In this document: positions 9,045-20,234 of the stretch, in pieces
Layout of the letters: each line of letters opens with the position of its first letter
Numbering within the stretch: the first letter of the stretch is position 1
Source of the DNA: Epiperipatus broadwayi
Lineage: Eukaryota > Onychophora > Udeonychophora > Euonychophora > Peripatidae
Direction of reading: 5' to 3'
DNA length: 64,000 bases
Assembly (NCBI GenBank): GCA_028023455.1
Contig: JAQFVV010012495.1
Coordinates: 2,011,711-2,075,710 of the forward strand
Notes under the pieces: model-generated
Database searches by the model: none
Told to the model about the DNA's origin: nothing
Seen by the model: only the letters and a program-made list of their open reading frames with translations
Translations under genes and position numbers: made by a program

Positions 9045-9783
9045 TTTCTAGATGTTTTGATTGCAAAAAAATTTAATGACTCCTTAACATATCAGTTCAT
9101 AAAAAATCCACTCATACAAATTTATATCTTAATTTTAATTCATAATTATTCTGTTCAAATATTTTATATAGCAAAAAATCTTTTGATGAGAGCTTGTAGT
9201 TTGTCTTACTCAAGAAATAGAACTCACAAAAAATATTCTGCTTTCTAATGGTTGCAGTAAATATATATATAAATTTATATAGCATTAATATTAAAAAGGG
9301 GATGGAATTGATAATTCTTCTAGTTATAAAATAGTTTTATCTTATATTAAAGGAGCTGATGAGATCAATAGAAACCTATCTAATTTTAACATCAAGACCA
9401 TTTATTCTACTAGCAAAAAAAAGTGATTTTTTTTCCATAAACCAAAAAACAAAGTACTTTTAATATCAGGGTCTTTATGAAATTCCATGTTTATAACACT
9501 CAAAAAGCTATGTATGTTAACCCAGTAGACAGAATTAATGTAAGAATTAAGGAGTATAAAAATACTTTCAATCCAAAGTTAAATACATTAGCTTTTACTT
9601 CACTTTTTTTTTTAAAATTGTTTACAAACCTGATTTTGGCAATCCTAAAATACTTGATAATTTGGAACATCATGATTTGAGAACTATGAGGGAGTCTATT
9701 GAAATATTAAAAAGACAGAATGGTTTAAATAAAGTGGATGAAGCACAATGTATTCCAGCCTTGTGGAGACTAATTATTTTAAC
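9045..9783 (+). pseudogene. Penelope-like element relic: end of reverse transcriptase and GIY-YIG domain
   Basis: Several frames carry consecutive pieces of the Penelope polyprotein. First FLDVLIAKKFNDSLTYQF and RACSLSYS, corresponding to the conserved region after the RT core (LDVLI..., YRKPTHTDRY-like, LxRAxxLS). Next, near 9340, LSYIKGADEINRNLSNFNIK, like the conserved PYIKG..-.I.-..IKT segment. Then from about 9480 a GIY-YIG-like stretch with RINVRIKEYKNTF. Last, near 9660-9780, DNLEHHDLRTMRESIEILK and LWRLII, like the conserved HH-R-ESIEI end. Stops and frameshifts make it dead. The RT catalytic core is missing at the left, where a family-A-like repeat fragment lies instead. Confidence 0.7.
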
Positions 9784-9829
9784 TCTTTCTGCTAAAATCA
9801 ACTTGAATCTAATTAATGGTGAAATTTAA

Positions 9830-10760
9830 AAAAAATAAACATTTTGTTAATCCATGTACTCTAAACAATCAACTCAAATATATATAAGAGTAACTGTTCT
9901 TTATTTCAAACTCCATGACCTTGACAGTAATGGATATTATTTTGTCAAAAATGTTGTGAATTAATAAAAAATAATACATGGTTTAACTTAAAAAACACTT
10001 TATTTATATAGATATATTGAAACGGTATTTATTGAATAGAATCATGTTTCACCTACTATGTTTCATAGTATTGTTTATACTGTATTTAAACTTCTCCAAG
10101 TCCACATATATTTACATATAGTTATGTATATTAACATATATTAATGTATGTAAGCATATATTGTGTGTATATATACATTTTAAATTAAAGGCATATCTAT
10201 GTAGGCATTGTTATATATGTATAAACACTTATATATGCAAGGAAGCTGTAACGCAAAACTACTTAATAAGCATTACAAATAAATTATTAGTTATAAATCT
10301 TTGATTTATTAAAATGAACATGTATAAAGTTTTCAGTATTTAGCTAAAAACTTGCATATAATTTCAATTGTAAAGGTGACAAGAATACATATATAACAGA
10401 ATGTTTATGCAATATAAATCTGTTTTAAAAGATAGCATGTTTTTTGAAAAATATCATGCCACATACACTTAGTTTAATTTGTGTGGGGGCCAAGAACTGA
10501 TCTTAAATTAAGTCTAAAATAAATTTTATGACAAAGCAAAATCAGTCAACCTGGACTATTTTTCTATTCATTAAATTTTGCTTTTGTCTTTTTTAAAATC
10601 TTAACACTGAATTTTAAAAGTAATAAAACTGTGCTAAATTTAAAGATTATAAACTTAAAACTGTAAACAAGTTAATGAATTTTGCAGGGAGTGAGATTAA
10701 AGAGTTAATATAAAAAAAAAATTTTGCATTAAAATTTCACTCTAAATAAATCGAGCACTT
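9830..10760. other. non-coding, AT-rich; nothing recognised
   Basis: The stretch has ATGTATATTAACATATATTAATGTATG-like low-complexity sequence at 10110-10170 and otherwise no supported exon, repeat pair or element end. Confidence 0.6.
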
Positions 10761-10980
10761 GCTACCAGCATCTATGCCTGTTTTGATAATAGAAATGAGT
10801 GGCTAGAAGGAAACCAAATTGGCTGTCTTCCTATGGTATACTGGTCTATTAGAATGGAGGAGTTTGAGACCAACAGTCTGCCAAGAAGACATCGAAGAAC
10901 AGACCACATAGAGAAGTAACAGCACCACTACTTGTCAGATGACTCAGCCAGAAGAAGATTAGTAATATTTCTTCTCACAG
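10740..10980 (+). pseudogene. short orphan coding-like segment of unknown family
   Basis: An open stretch reads INRALATSIYACFDNRNEW, then EGNQIGCLPMVYWSIRMEEF, then RRHRRTDHIEK and a stop, followed after the stop by SDDSARRRLVIFLLTEPFK in the same frame. It is less AT-rich than its surroundings and looks protein-derived. No convincing splice acceptor precedes it. It may be a relic exon or a transposon fragment; I do not recognise it. Confidence 0.3.
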
Positions 10981-11400
10981 AGCCCTTTAAAATAAATCTA
11001 AAATTAAATTACTCCTAAAGTTTCTCATGCTAGCTATATTATTGAACGTTTGCAAATTGTAACTTTTAAATGTTTCCCAATGAATTAAATTAAACTATGT
11101 AATATAAATTTAAAAAAACTTTTAAATCAATAATAACTGTAATGATCTTACCTACTTAAATTAATGATTATAATTTAAAATAATTTTCCCAAACATAATA
11201 ACTGTATCCAGTTATTCTATCTATACTTTCCTAATCTGCAGTCATACCTGTTCTCTTTTACATATATTTGTTTATTTCATTGATTTATGATATGCCATAA
11301 TCCAAAATGGAGATCAATAATATTCATAATTTAGACAGATGATTAGAAGCTCTCCTGTAATTGATTTATCCTGCTTTCAGCAAACATAAATCTTCATTTT

Positions 11401-11401
11401 G

Positions 11402-11433
<32 letters not shown>
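11401..11433. repeat. (TA)n(TG)n microsatellite
   Basis: ATATATATA is followed by about eleven TG units. Confidence 0.8.
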
Positions 11434-11799
11434 TTAGTTGAGCTACTATGTTTTAGCTTATCATTAAGGTGTGCATATTAATGAATTATGAATAGTTTAA
11501 TAATCACAAGAATGATATTATAAAAGGATATTATTAACAATTAATTAGGCCCCAAATATGCTTTTCTCATCTTTAGTTTATTATATAAACCATCTAAATT
11601 TAATCTTTAAACAATATTACTTTGACAAAATTCTTCTTAGCATATTTTAAGGATGCTAATTAGCAAACTGGAATAAGGTTGTTTCACAGAACAAAACTAA
11701 AATATTTAGTACATTAGTTTGATTGTAATATTATTTTAGGTAAGTGTTACAAATGTATCTTTACAAAGCACAACATGTGCAATATGCCTGGCTATGTTT

Positions 11800-12000
11800 C
11801 TTTGAAAATAGGCTTCTGGTGAAATACCATACCATTATTATTAGTTTGGACAGCTTCTCTAAAACTGGAACATGAGGTCCAGAAACAATTTTGTATAGCT
11901 ACTTCAATCTCCTGAATTAAGGTTTACCATATGATAGCAAGTGGTATGGTCCAAGGGAGCTGAGTACTTGGTACTGAATGAATCCCATGACTAATTACAC
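11800..12000 (-). pseudogene. possible decayed coding fragment, unknown
   Basis: On the minus strand a frame of about 45 codons reads LIQEIEVAIQNCFWTSCSSF, then REAVQTNNNGMVFHQ, before a stop. The composition is less AT-rich than its neighbours. There are no splice sites or family match that I can support. Confidence 0.2.
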
Positions 12001-12849
12001 ATTTGTCCCACAAATCTTATTTAGTTAATGTAGTGCCTTCATATCGACAGCTTCACTACAAACACAATTTCATCACTCTGTATTATTATTCAATTCAGCA
12101 TTGATCTGAACACCAGATATAGTTTATATAAATAATTTGCATAGGGGGAACATTTATTTCTCATTATGTATAAGTTTGTCAGAATGAATTATATTTCGTC
12201 AATTATAATTCTTATTAAGAATAACTCATAGAAAACCTAGAATAGATGGCATACCATATTCAGGCATGGTTATAAACTGTACATATTAATTGTAATAAAT
12301 TTAAAATTAAATGATTAAATTTCATCATAAAAGATGAGATCTGTATCCAGCTCATCTCACCATTGTAAGACACCTGCATGTGTAAAATCCTAATGCCTAT
12401 TTTGTATTAATTAACTTATAATTTAATAATTAAAGATATTGAATTTGTAATAATGTTTAGTGTGTTATTCACAATCCATCCCAAATCTTATCCAAATCTA
12501 TTTCATTTTAATATTAATTATTACTATATGCATTATCTCAGTAAGCCATATGTGAGTGTGGATATTTATTTAATTAATTGCTAATTTATTAATTATTCCC
12601 TGAGTCTTATACTCCATCCTGTTCTACTGTCAGCTAATGAATTAAAAGAGATCAAGTATAACCTCATATATGCCATCCGTATGGTAGTAAATCACCAAGT
12701 ATTGGTGAAGGAACTGAGGTATGATCTGATTCGAGGTCTCAACACCTCATCTAGATCAGCTTTGGGATAATTTGCCAAAATTCTGGATTTTGTTGTGTAG
12801 ATGTGCAAATATGACCATTACAATATCAAGAATAATAAACTATTCTTTT

Positions 12850-13310
12850 TTAATTTATAAATAAAGCACTCTATACATTAGCAAAGGATCAAGAACAAAA
12901 TGAATCCAAATTATCAATTATCCAAGAACGGAGATAAAATCTTAATTTAATAACCTTGTCTCATTAATCAAACAGAAGTTAATAATTGTAAAGATTAAAT
13001 TAGCATAGCTTAATATATATATATATAATAAAACAAATATCTAAATTAGCATAGCTTAATATATATATATATAAGGAAAACAAATACTCTACATCAGGTT
13101 GTGAATAAACAACACTATATATTAGCAAAGAATTAACAATAGAATATATTCATTTTATTTTTGATTCTTTGCTAATATATAGAGTGTTGTTTATTTATAA
13201 ACTAAAAGCAATTTATTCCCCTAAACATATATATACTAAATTAAATATTTTCCATGGATTGTTATTCTAATAAAGAACAGAATTAAGATTTTATCCATAT
13301 AATTAGAGAT
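12850..13310. repeat. nested inverted and direct repeats
   Basis: AATAAACAACACTATATATTAG.AAAGAAT (from about 13105) is inverted at about 13160-13195 (ATTCTTTGCTAATATATAG), forming a hairpin. A related copy lies at about 12862, and GATAAAATCTTAATT at about 12945 is inverted at about 13275. Between them AAATTAGCATAGCTTAATAT plus a TA run is tandemly duplicated at 12999 and 13045. It is probably a foldback-type element. No ORF. Confidence 0.5.
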
Positions 13311-14850
13311 AACTTGCTTTTGCATTTTTGATGTTTCCAGGAATCTATCAATTACTACTAATTGGCAATCACCCTATTCCTATAATAGCTGCTTTGTTGA
13401 GGTTTATTGTTGAAGTAAAAGTTTATACATATACTTTAACTGTTTTCCTGTATATACAGTGTTTCTGCAGCACAATATAGTGGCACTTTTGTCATTTTAA
13501 CTTAAATTCAGTCTTGTTCCTCTATCTGTAGCTTTCATTTTCTGGTTTTGCATTTACTTGACAATAAAAACTGAAACTAAAATATATATTTATTTATTCA
13601 TTTCAAAAGCATATCAGGATTTTAGTATTTAACAAAGAACCTAACACAAACAGGCTGAAAATACTGGTTATTGGTAGTTTTTTGCTCTCAAAATAATCAC
13701 TGTTCTTGCAGGAGTTCCTGTGGATAGCTCACCTTTTGTTCAAACCTCAAAAATAAAAATCATAAAAAATAAAAGTCATAGATCAAATCATAGATCACAT
13801 GACCCTATCTCTTAAGCTTGTAAGTTATAAACAGTGAGGATTGCCAATTCCTCTACAAGCTTTATGATAAATGCTTAGCCAGAGCCAGCACTTAAATTAT
13901 CTCTTCAGAACCCCTCCCCAAACCCCTACCATTTCTTACTCCTCAGAATCAGGTAGTTCAGACACTAGACTAAAAATACCAACCCAAACTAAGCACTTAG
14001 CTAAAAGTTATCTATTAGTGGAAAATCTGAATTTTCAGAATGTAATGCTCAAACCCACTATCCAACTCAAATAGTATATGGGATAGATCTTCCATGCCAT
14101 ATAGTAGTCATAGCAATATAAAATTATAAGACTTTTTGAGAACTATAAATAGTCAAAATAAAAGCATAGATCAAATCAAGATCAAACCCTATCTCTTAAT
14201 TTATTATAAACAGAGAAATCAAAAAAGAATAAAAAAAAAAAAATAACCACAACAATGGAAACAAAGCAACAAAACAAGATTAAAAGAAAAAAGAAAATAA
14301 AGACAAAAGAAAACCTGTAGAAAACAGTGAGAAATCACTTGTAAATTACCAGAAGACTAAAATTCAGAACCCCCCAAACCCGAATTTACCCAGAGAGGTA
14401 GGTAGTTAGACATGACTAAAAATACAACAAGTAACACTTACTAAAAGTTATCTATTGAGTGGAAAATCTGAATTTAGAAGTAACCAAACCACTATCCAAC
14501 AATATAGGGGCGTGATTACGATATAGTAGACATAGCAATATAAAATTAGATTTTGAGAATATAAATAGCAAAATAAAAGTCATAGACAAATCAAGCACAA
14601 CCTATCTCTCTGATAAAAGTGAGATGAACCCTAAGCTTTATGATAAAGCTAGCAGAGCACACTTAAAATCTTGTCGGCCCCACCAAAGAGAGGGAGAGAA
14701 AAAAGAAGAATTATAGTCTATTTGAGTTGGATAGCTGGGTTTGAAGACATGTACATGTCTGAAATTTCAGATTTTCCACTCAATAGATAACTTTAGCTAA
14801 GTGCTTAGCTTTGGGTTGGTATTTTAGATCTAGTGTCTGAACCTACCTGA

Positions 14851-14891
14851 CACTCTCTGAGGAGGCCAAAGCACGAAACCATGGTCAGGGT
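14851..14891 (+). ncRNA. hammerhead-like core in array unit 1
   Basis: CTGAGGA at 14857-14863, a shortened stem II (GGC-CAAA-GCAC, one base lost from the expected GTGC), GAAA at 14875, stem III ACC-AT-GGT and cleavage triplet GTC at 14884-14886, then AGGG as the stem I partner of CTCT. As written, stem II is damaged; the loss may be a consensus error. Confidence 0.5.
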
Positions 14892-15274
14892 TTGGGGAGG
14901 GGTTCCTGACAGAGATAATTTAAGTGCTGGCTCTGGCTAGCATTTATCATAGCTTGTAGAGGAATGGCAATCTCACTGTTTATAACTTACAAGCTTAAGA
15001 GATAGGGTCATGTGATCTATGATTTGATCTAGACTTTTATTTTGACTATTTATAGTCTCTGCCAAAAGTCTTATGCAATTTTATATTGCTATGACTACTA
15101 CTATATGGCATGGCTGAAGATCTATCAGCCCCATATAGCTATTTGAGTTGGATAGCTGGGTTTGAAGACATGTAGATGTCTGAAATTTCAGATTTTCCAC
15201 TCAATAGATAACTTTTAGCTAAGTGCTTGGCTTTGGGTTGGTATTTTTAGATCTAGTGTCTGAACCTACCCTGG

Positions 15275-15318
15275 CACCTCTCTGAGGAGTTCCAAAGCAC
15301 AAAACCATGGTCAGGGGT
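15275..15318 (+). ncRNA. hammerhead-like core in array unit 2, mutated
   Basis: CTGAGGA at 15282-15288, stem II GTTC-CAAA-GCAC (one mismatch), then AAAACC instead of GAAACC, so the invariant G12 is A. Stem III ACC-AT-GGT and GTC at 15310-15312 are intact, as are the stem I strands CACCTCT and AGGGGT. It should be inactive if the sequence is right. Confidence 0.5.
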
Positions 15319-15706
15319 TTGGGGAGGGTTTCCTGACAGAGATATTTTAAGTGCTGGCTCTGGCTAAGCATTTATCATAAAGCTTGTAGAGGAATTGGCA
15401 ATCCTCACTGTTTATAACTTACAAGCTTAAGAGATAGGGTCATGTGATCTATGATTTGATCTATGACTTTTATTTTGACTATTTATAGTCTCTGCCAAAA
15501 AGTCTTATGCATTTTATATTGCTATGACTACTACTATATGGCATGGCTGAAGATCTATCAGCCCCATATAGCTATTTGAGTTGGATAGCTGGGTTTGAAG
15601 ACATGTACTGTCTGAAAATTTCAGATTTTCCACTCAATAGATAACTTTTAGCTAGTGCTTAGCTTTGGGTTGGTATTTTTAGATCTAGTGTCTGAACCTA
15701 CCCTGA

Positions 15707-15748
15707 CACCTCTCTGAGGAGTGCCAAAGCCGAAACCTGGTCAGGGGT
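15707..15748 (+). ncRNA. hammerhead-like core in array unit 3
   Basis: Stem I strand CACCTCT, core CTGAGGA at 15714-15720, stem II GTGC-CAAA-GC(a)C with one missing base, GAAACC, TGGTC with one missing A, and stem I partner AGGGGT. Filling in the two apparent dropouts from the sister units would give a perfect core. The isolated dropouts match the general erosion of this array. Confidence 0.5.
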
Positions 15749-16159
15749 TTGGGGAGGGGTTCCTGACAGAGATAATTTAGGCGGCCTGGCTAGCATTTAT
15801 CATAAAGCTTGTAGAGGAATTGGCAATCCTCACTGTTTATAACTTACAAGCTTAAGAGATAGGGTCATGTGATCTATGATTTGATCTATGACTTTTATTT
15901 TGACTTTTATGCTCTGCCAAAAGCTTATGCATTATATTGCTATGACTACTACATAGGCATGGCGAAGACTATCGCCCCAGCTTGAGTTGGGGGGTGAGAC
16001 GCAGCGAAATTCAGATTTTCCACCAAAGAAACTTTAGCAGGCAGCTTTGGGTTGGATTTTTAGACTGGCGAACCGACACCCCGGGGGCCAAGCCAAGGCG
16101 GGGTTTGGGGGGGGCCGACGAGAAATAGGCGGCCGGCACTTACAAACGGGAGAACCACT

Positions 16160-17100
16160 GTTTAAAAAAAACTTTCTATATTTTGCTTATTTTTTGACAA
16201 AAATATTATCATTAGATTCAGATTTTATTCAAAAATTTGAAAATATTTGTATTAAAAAAAATACAAATCAAGAAAAATATAATAATATAAAACAGGAAAT
16301 TGGTATATTGTGAAAAATGAGCACTTTTATACCCATGGTAGCTGATATTTTTTATCATTTTTAAATAATTGTAAGTAAAATTTTAAACATAATTTCATTG
16401 TTTTATGTGTTTTTGAATTTTAGAAATGGAGTTGAAATAATTTTTTATTTTATTCCAAATATATTTTTGATAACCCCAAAATAACAAAAGCTATTGGTCC
16501 AATTGTATATTTCATTCCTTTTTTCCTGTATTTGCAAAATTTAAATGGTATTTTTAAGAATGATTTTTATTTTTAAACATATCTTTGCAAAATAAAATTT
16601 TTAAAAAAATATAATAAAGAATAAAAGTTTATTTGTTCTGCTATGATAAGTGTTGATTCACTTCCAAAGAAGAGATTACTTTATTTATATTTTAAATATT
16701 AATTATCTGACCAATGCTTTCAACCAAGAAGGTCATATTCATAGTGTTCAAACTCAGTGGATGATACTATTATTGGTATAATTGTGAAAAAAACATTGTA
16801 AATGTAAACAAATAGCCATTATGGACTGGAAAAAATGTGTTGGTAAAATTTAACAAACTAGATTTAGCTATTTTATGACTGCATATACTAAATAACATTA
16901 TTATATATATACATTTATGTCACATTCTTTGTCAAAAGACATATTGAGGTATTTAAGCAATAGGATACTATATAATATTAGATCATTGTGAGGAATGTCT
17001 ACATGTGAAACTAAATCAAAAATTTTAAATAATTTGCAACATTAAAGTGCAAAAATTAAATAAATAATTTTTTTCATAAATTTAAATAAATGGCATTAAA
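16160..17100. other. non-coding, AT-rich; nothing recognised
   Basis: I see no exon signals, repeat pairs or element ends between the family-A array and the cysteine-rich exon. Confidence 0.55.
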
Positions 17101-17106
17101 ACTTAC

Positions 17107-17241
17107 CCAGAACACACTTGGAGCCATCCCACATAAAATCAGAAGTACAATAACAATAATTATCTATACAGGTATAATGGGCATCATACTGCAAGCAATC
17201 GTGTTTTGCCACACAGTGATAATATAATGATGGTGAAGAAA
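17107..17241 (-). CDS. exon coding an EB/EGF-like cysteine-rich module
   Basis: On the minus strand an acceptor (TATTTTCAG) and a consensus donor (GTAAGT) bound exactly 135 bp. Only one frame is open: it starts two bases in and ends with one base over, a symmetrical phase 1-1 exon, typical of extracellular modules. The 44 codons include YYHCVAKHDCLQYDAHYTC, then IDNYCYCTSDFMWDGSKCV. Seven cysteines, a CxC and a W-DGSKC end resemble the EB module and EGF-like folds of secreted or membrane receptors. The other two frames contain stops. Neighbouring exons are not certain, so the full protein is unknown; it is presumably extracellular. Confidence 0.75.
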
Positions 17242-17249
17242 CTGAAAAT

Positions 17250-19750
17250 ATTCATAATTTATTATATATAAAATTTGTGTATTTAGCATTGATCAAAATG
17301 TATAATAATAATCTGAAAAATCACGTTTTATAGATATCTATATTACATTACAATGATAAATCACTATTTACATGAATGTATGTTACACTTTGATATACAA
17401 GTGTCAAATTTTCTGCGCTCACTAGTATGATATCCCCCATTTCATATAAATGAATTAGTGATTATTGGTAATCATTTATTATACTAGAAATTATCTTAAA
17501 CCCAGATATAAACTGTATATCTGTGTTAAAGTTTAATATATTCGTTTTAATTAAATGTAACACAAGGATTAATATGTAATACTGAATAGAAATTTCAAGT
17601 ACGACCATTATTATTAAATATAACATGTCAATGTATATTATAACCTACAATAAATGTCAAAATAGTAATACTAAAATAAATAATTATAAAAATAAATAAA
17701 CACTCTTATGGGTTCAGCTCAGTGTAGTTACCAAATGCTATATGCTCAATAAAAAGAATGCACAAGGGTAAAAATTGCATTTAATAAACATTGTAAATAT
17801 AATATGCAGCATTTAGCAAACTTTAAGTGGAGAACTCTCAAATCACTCTGCCAGATTACAGAGAGGCTCATAATATTAAAAGCATATATCATAGAATGAT
17901 TAGTATATATTAAATTCTCTTCTTTCTTGTGCCTCTTCCCACTATGCCACATCTAATAATCATTATCAGCATTTCACTGCCATGATCATATCCACACCTA
18001 TCTCTTCTGATATATAACAATATGTTTCTTATATTTGTGTCACATTAACTCTTAAAATTAATTTTCTTTTGCAAATTATGTAATATTAAAATATCAGGAT
18101 TCTGTCATGGAAATTTTATAACATTAAAAAATTTACCACTTTTCTTTTCATTTGGCAATTATTAGGCAATGAATGGAATCCTAATAATAATATGAAGAGA
18201 CATACTCTTACCCATTATATAATGTCTATTCAATTTACAATAATAATAATAAATTTTAAAGAAAATATTTTACTTAAAATAAATACATGAAAAACTCTTA
18301 ATTTGGAGTAAAAGAATATATCAGGATAGCATTCAGATATAATAAGTGGATAAGGGATTTTATGACCCTCAGGATACCATCCAACAATTTTTACTAAATC
18401 TTTCTTTATGGATTTGAAATATATAATTTCATTATTTACACTTTTGATGTATAATCAAAAATAATAATCTTCTGAATAAAATAAATAATAATTTTATCAC
18501 TAAAGTAGTTTTCTTTTAATAAATTCAATTAATTAAAGTGATCATTCAGTAGTTAAGAAAGTGAATAATTTATTTCGTAGATGCTTTCTTAACATTTACA
18601 TTAAAATTTTAACAAAGCAATTATTATATTATATGTCATACGTTCGTGTACTCTTAATGTTCAACATAAAATATAACTTCATAATAAATTTTAGTTTTTA
18701 TACTTCTGGAATATATGTGAAGGTGATGATTGAAAGATTATTAAACCAAAGTTAACAATAAAAACAACACTTATTTTAACAAAAAAAGACATTGAATAGA
18801 TAACAATTATGAAAAATTTACAATCTCATCAAAAAGGTAAATTATTTAAACAATCTGCTGCACAATCCAATTGCAGAAAAGAAATATATTTTTTAAACTT
18901 TACAGATAAAAATAAATTTAGGATAAAATAATTATTGATTATTACTAACTTTGTCTGTTTAATGAAAACCTTTCTCACTATTAGCATTACTGTAAGAAGT
19001 GGTTCTCCACTTTCACAATGTAATCATATTACAATGTTGTCCCCACTATGCATAAATTTAAACCTTAAATATGGCTTTCCAATCCAGTGATAGAATGAAA
19101 AAAGTGTATAGTGAGGCTGAAAATATAATTTTAATTTCTAAAATAAATGTTTATTAGTTTTAGATCCTATAATACTGGCAAAGCACAGCAAACAGATGCA
19201 CACATCAAAAACAACCTACACTCACAATATTTTTAAAATATGCAATAGAAGAGAAAGATGACATTCCACAGAACTAATTACAATATCACTTGCTAAAAAT
19301 AAGGTCATTGTAGTATACCATATATGGCTTTATACAAAAAATACATGATGCAATACATCTACAATTTAAAGATAAATAAGGCAGAGCAAAATAAGTGATG
19401 AAATGAACTCAAAAGTTAGCACCTACACTTGAGGGTAATAATTATGCTAGGACTTTGTCCTAATAATGTCATTTCTTGAGAATTTTGAGAGAAAAAATAA
19501 AAACAGAAAACCATATTATTTTTACAACACATTCCTTAAAAATTCCAGTACAACTTTTTTTATTAATTCTATATTATTTTCTCATTTTAAGTATTATTAT
19601 GTTTAATGACATTTAGTCAGCATTAATAAAAAATAATAATTTGCAAATTAACTATATACTTGTACTTGGTGTTTATTTATACAATACATAAATTTAATAT
19701 AGAATTAATAAATTTAAATTTATTAAAAAAATTAATATACATTCTTATAC
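17250..19750. other. probable intronic or intergenic sequence; nothing recognised
   Basis: A uniformly AT-rich stretch without supported exons, paired repeats or element ends. Short ORFs on either strand show no family features. Confidence 0.5.
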
Positions 19751-19759
19751 AGACTACAA

Positions 19760-20230
19760 AAATGATCAAGTCGAACTATAGCGATTGCTGGAAGTATTTT
19801 AAAAAGAAAAAGAAAGAAATTCAATATTAAGCAATGGTTTTTAGATTAATTTAAAATTCAAATTTTAAACAGAAGGAATATTGCAATAGTTTTATTATTA
19901 AAGCTTCTTCAAGATCCAAACCATTTATGAGAACAAGATGACAAATTCTTCAAATCTACCTTAAAATTTGATGTTATTAAACTAGCTAAAAATGATATAG
20001 ACAGATTATTCCAAAAGAATTATGCAGAGAAAGTGGCACAGAGCAATTCTGACTGTGCGTTGGGTGATATTGAAATAGTGACAGAACGCTGCACTACAAG
20101 TACTTTAGTAAGTTTACAACAACAATTAGAAGTTTATACAAGCAATTTTAAAACAATGACAACCAGTTGCAAAAAACATGCTAATGTTGGAAAAAGAATT
20201 TATTTGAAGCTACAGGAAATTGACAAATAA
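19760..20230 (+). pseudogene. decayed coding fragment of a coiled-coil protein
   Basis: From 19929 to 20230 a frame is open for about 100 codons: it reads KFDVIKLAKNDIDRLFQKNY, then AEKVAQSNSDCALGDIEIV, TSTLVSLQQQLEVYTSNFK and a LKLQEIDK end. Heptad-like Leu/Ile spacing suggests a coiled coil. The same frame continues upstream past a TGA (RRNIAIVLLLKLLQDPNHL before it) and then a TAA. No introns are evident, so it resembles a retroposed or relic gene end. I do not recognise the family. Confidence 0.4.
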
Positions 20231-20234
20231 TTTG

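Larger units (their letters stand above)
13765..16160. repeat. family-A tandem array of about 420-430 bp units, two inverted units then about 3.4 direct units
   Basis: From 13765 to about 14700 the unit is in minus orientation (two copies, the second heavily eroded); from about 14712 to 16160 it is in plus orientation. Landmarks recur in order: GAGTTGGATAGCTGGGTTTG at 14724, 15145 and 15578; TTTGGGTTGGTATTTTTAGA; the hammerhead core; GTTTGGGGAGGGGTTCCTGA; GCATTTATCATAAAGCTTG; and CTATGACTACTACTATATGG. Spacings are about 421 and 433 bp. No unit has a credible ORF. The middle (about 14180-14700) and the right end (about 15900-16160) have lost many single bases relative to the clean copies. Confidence 0.85.

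Noticed and set aside
13871-14074. 67-codon ORF inside the family-A array
   Set aside because: It runs antisense through a non-coding tandem unit and is not kept in the other units.
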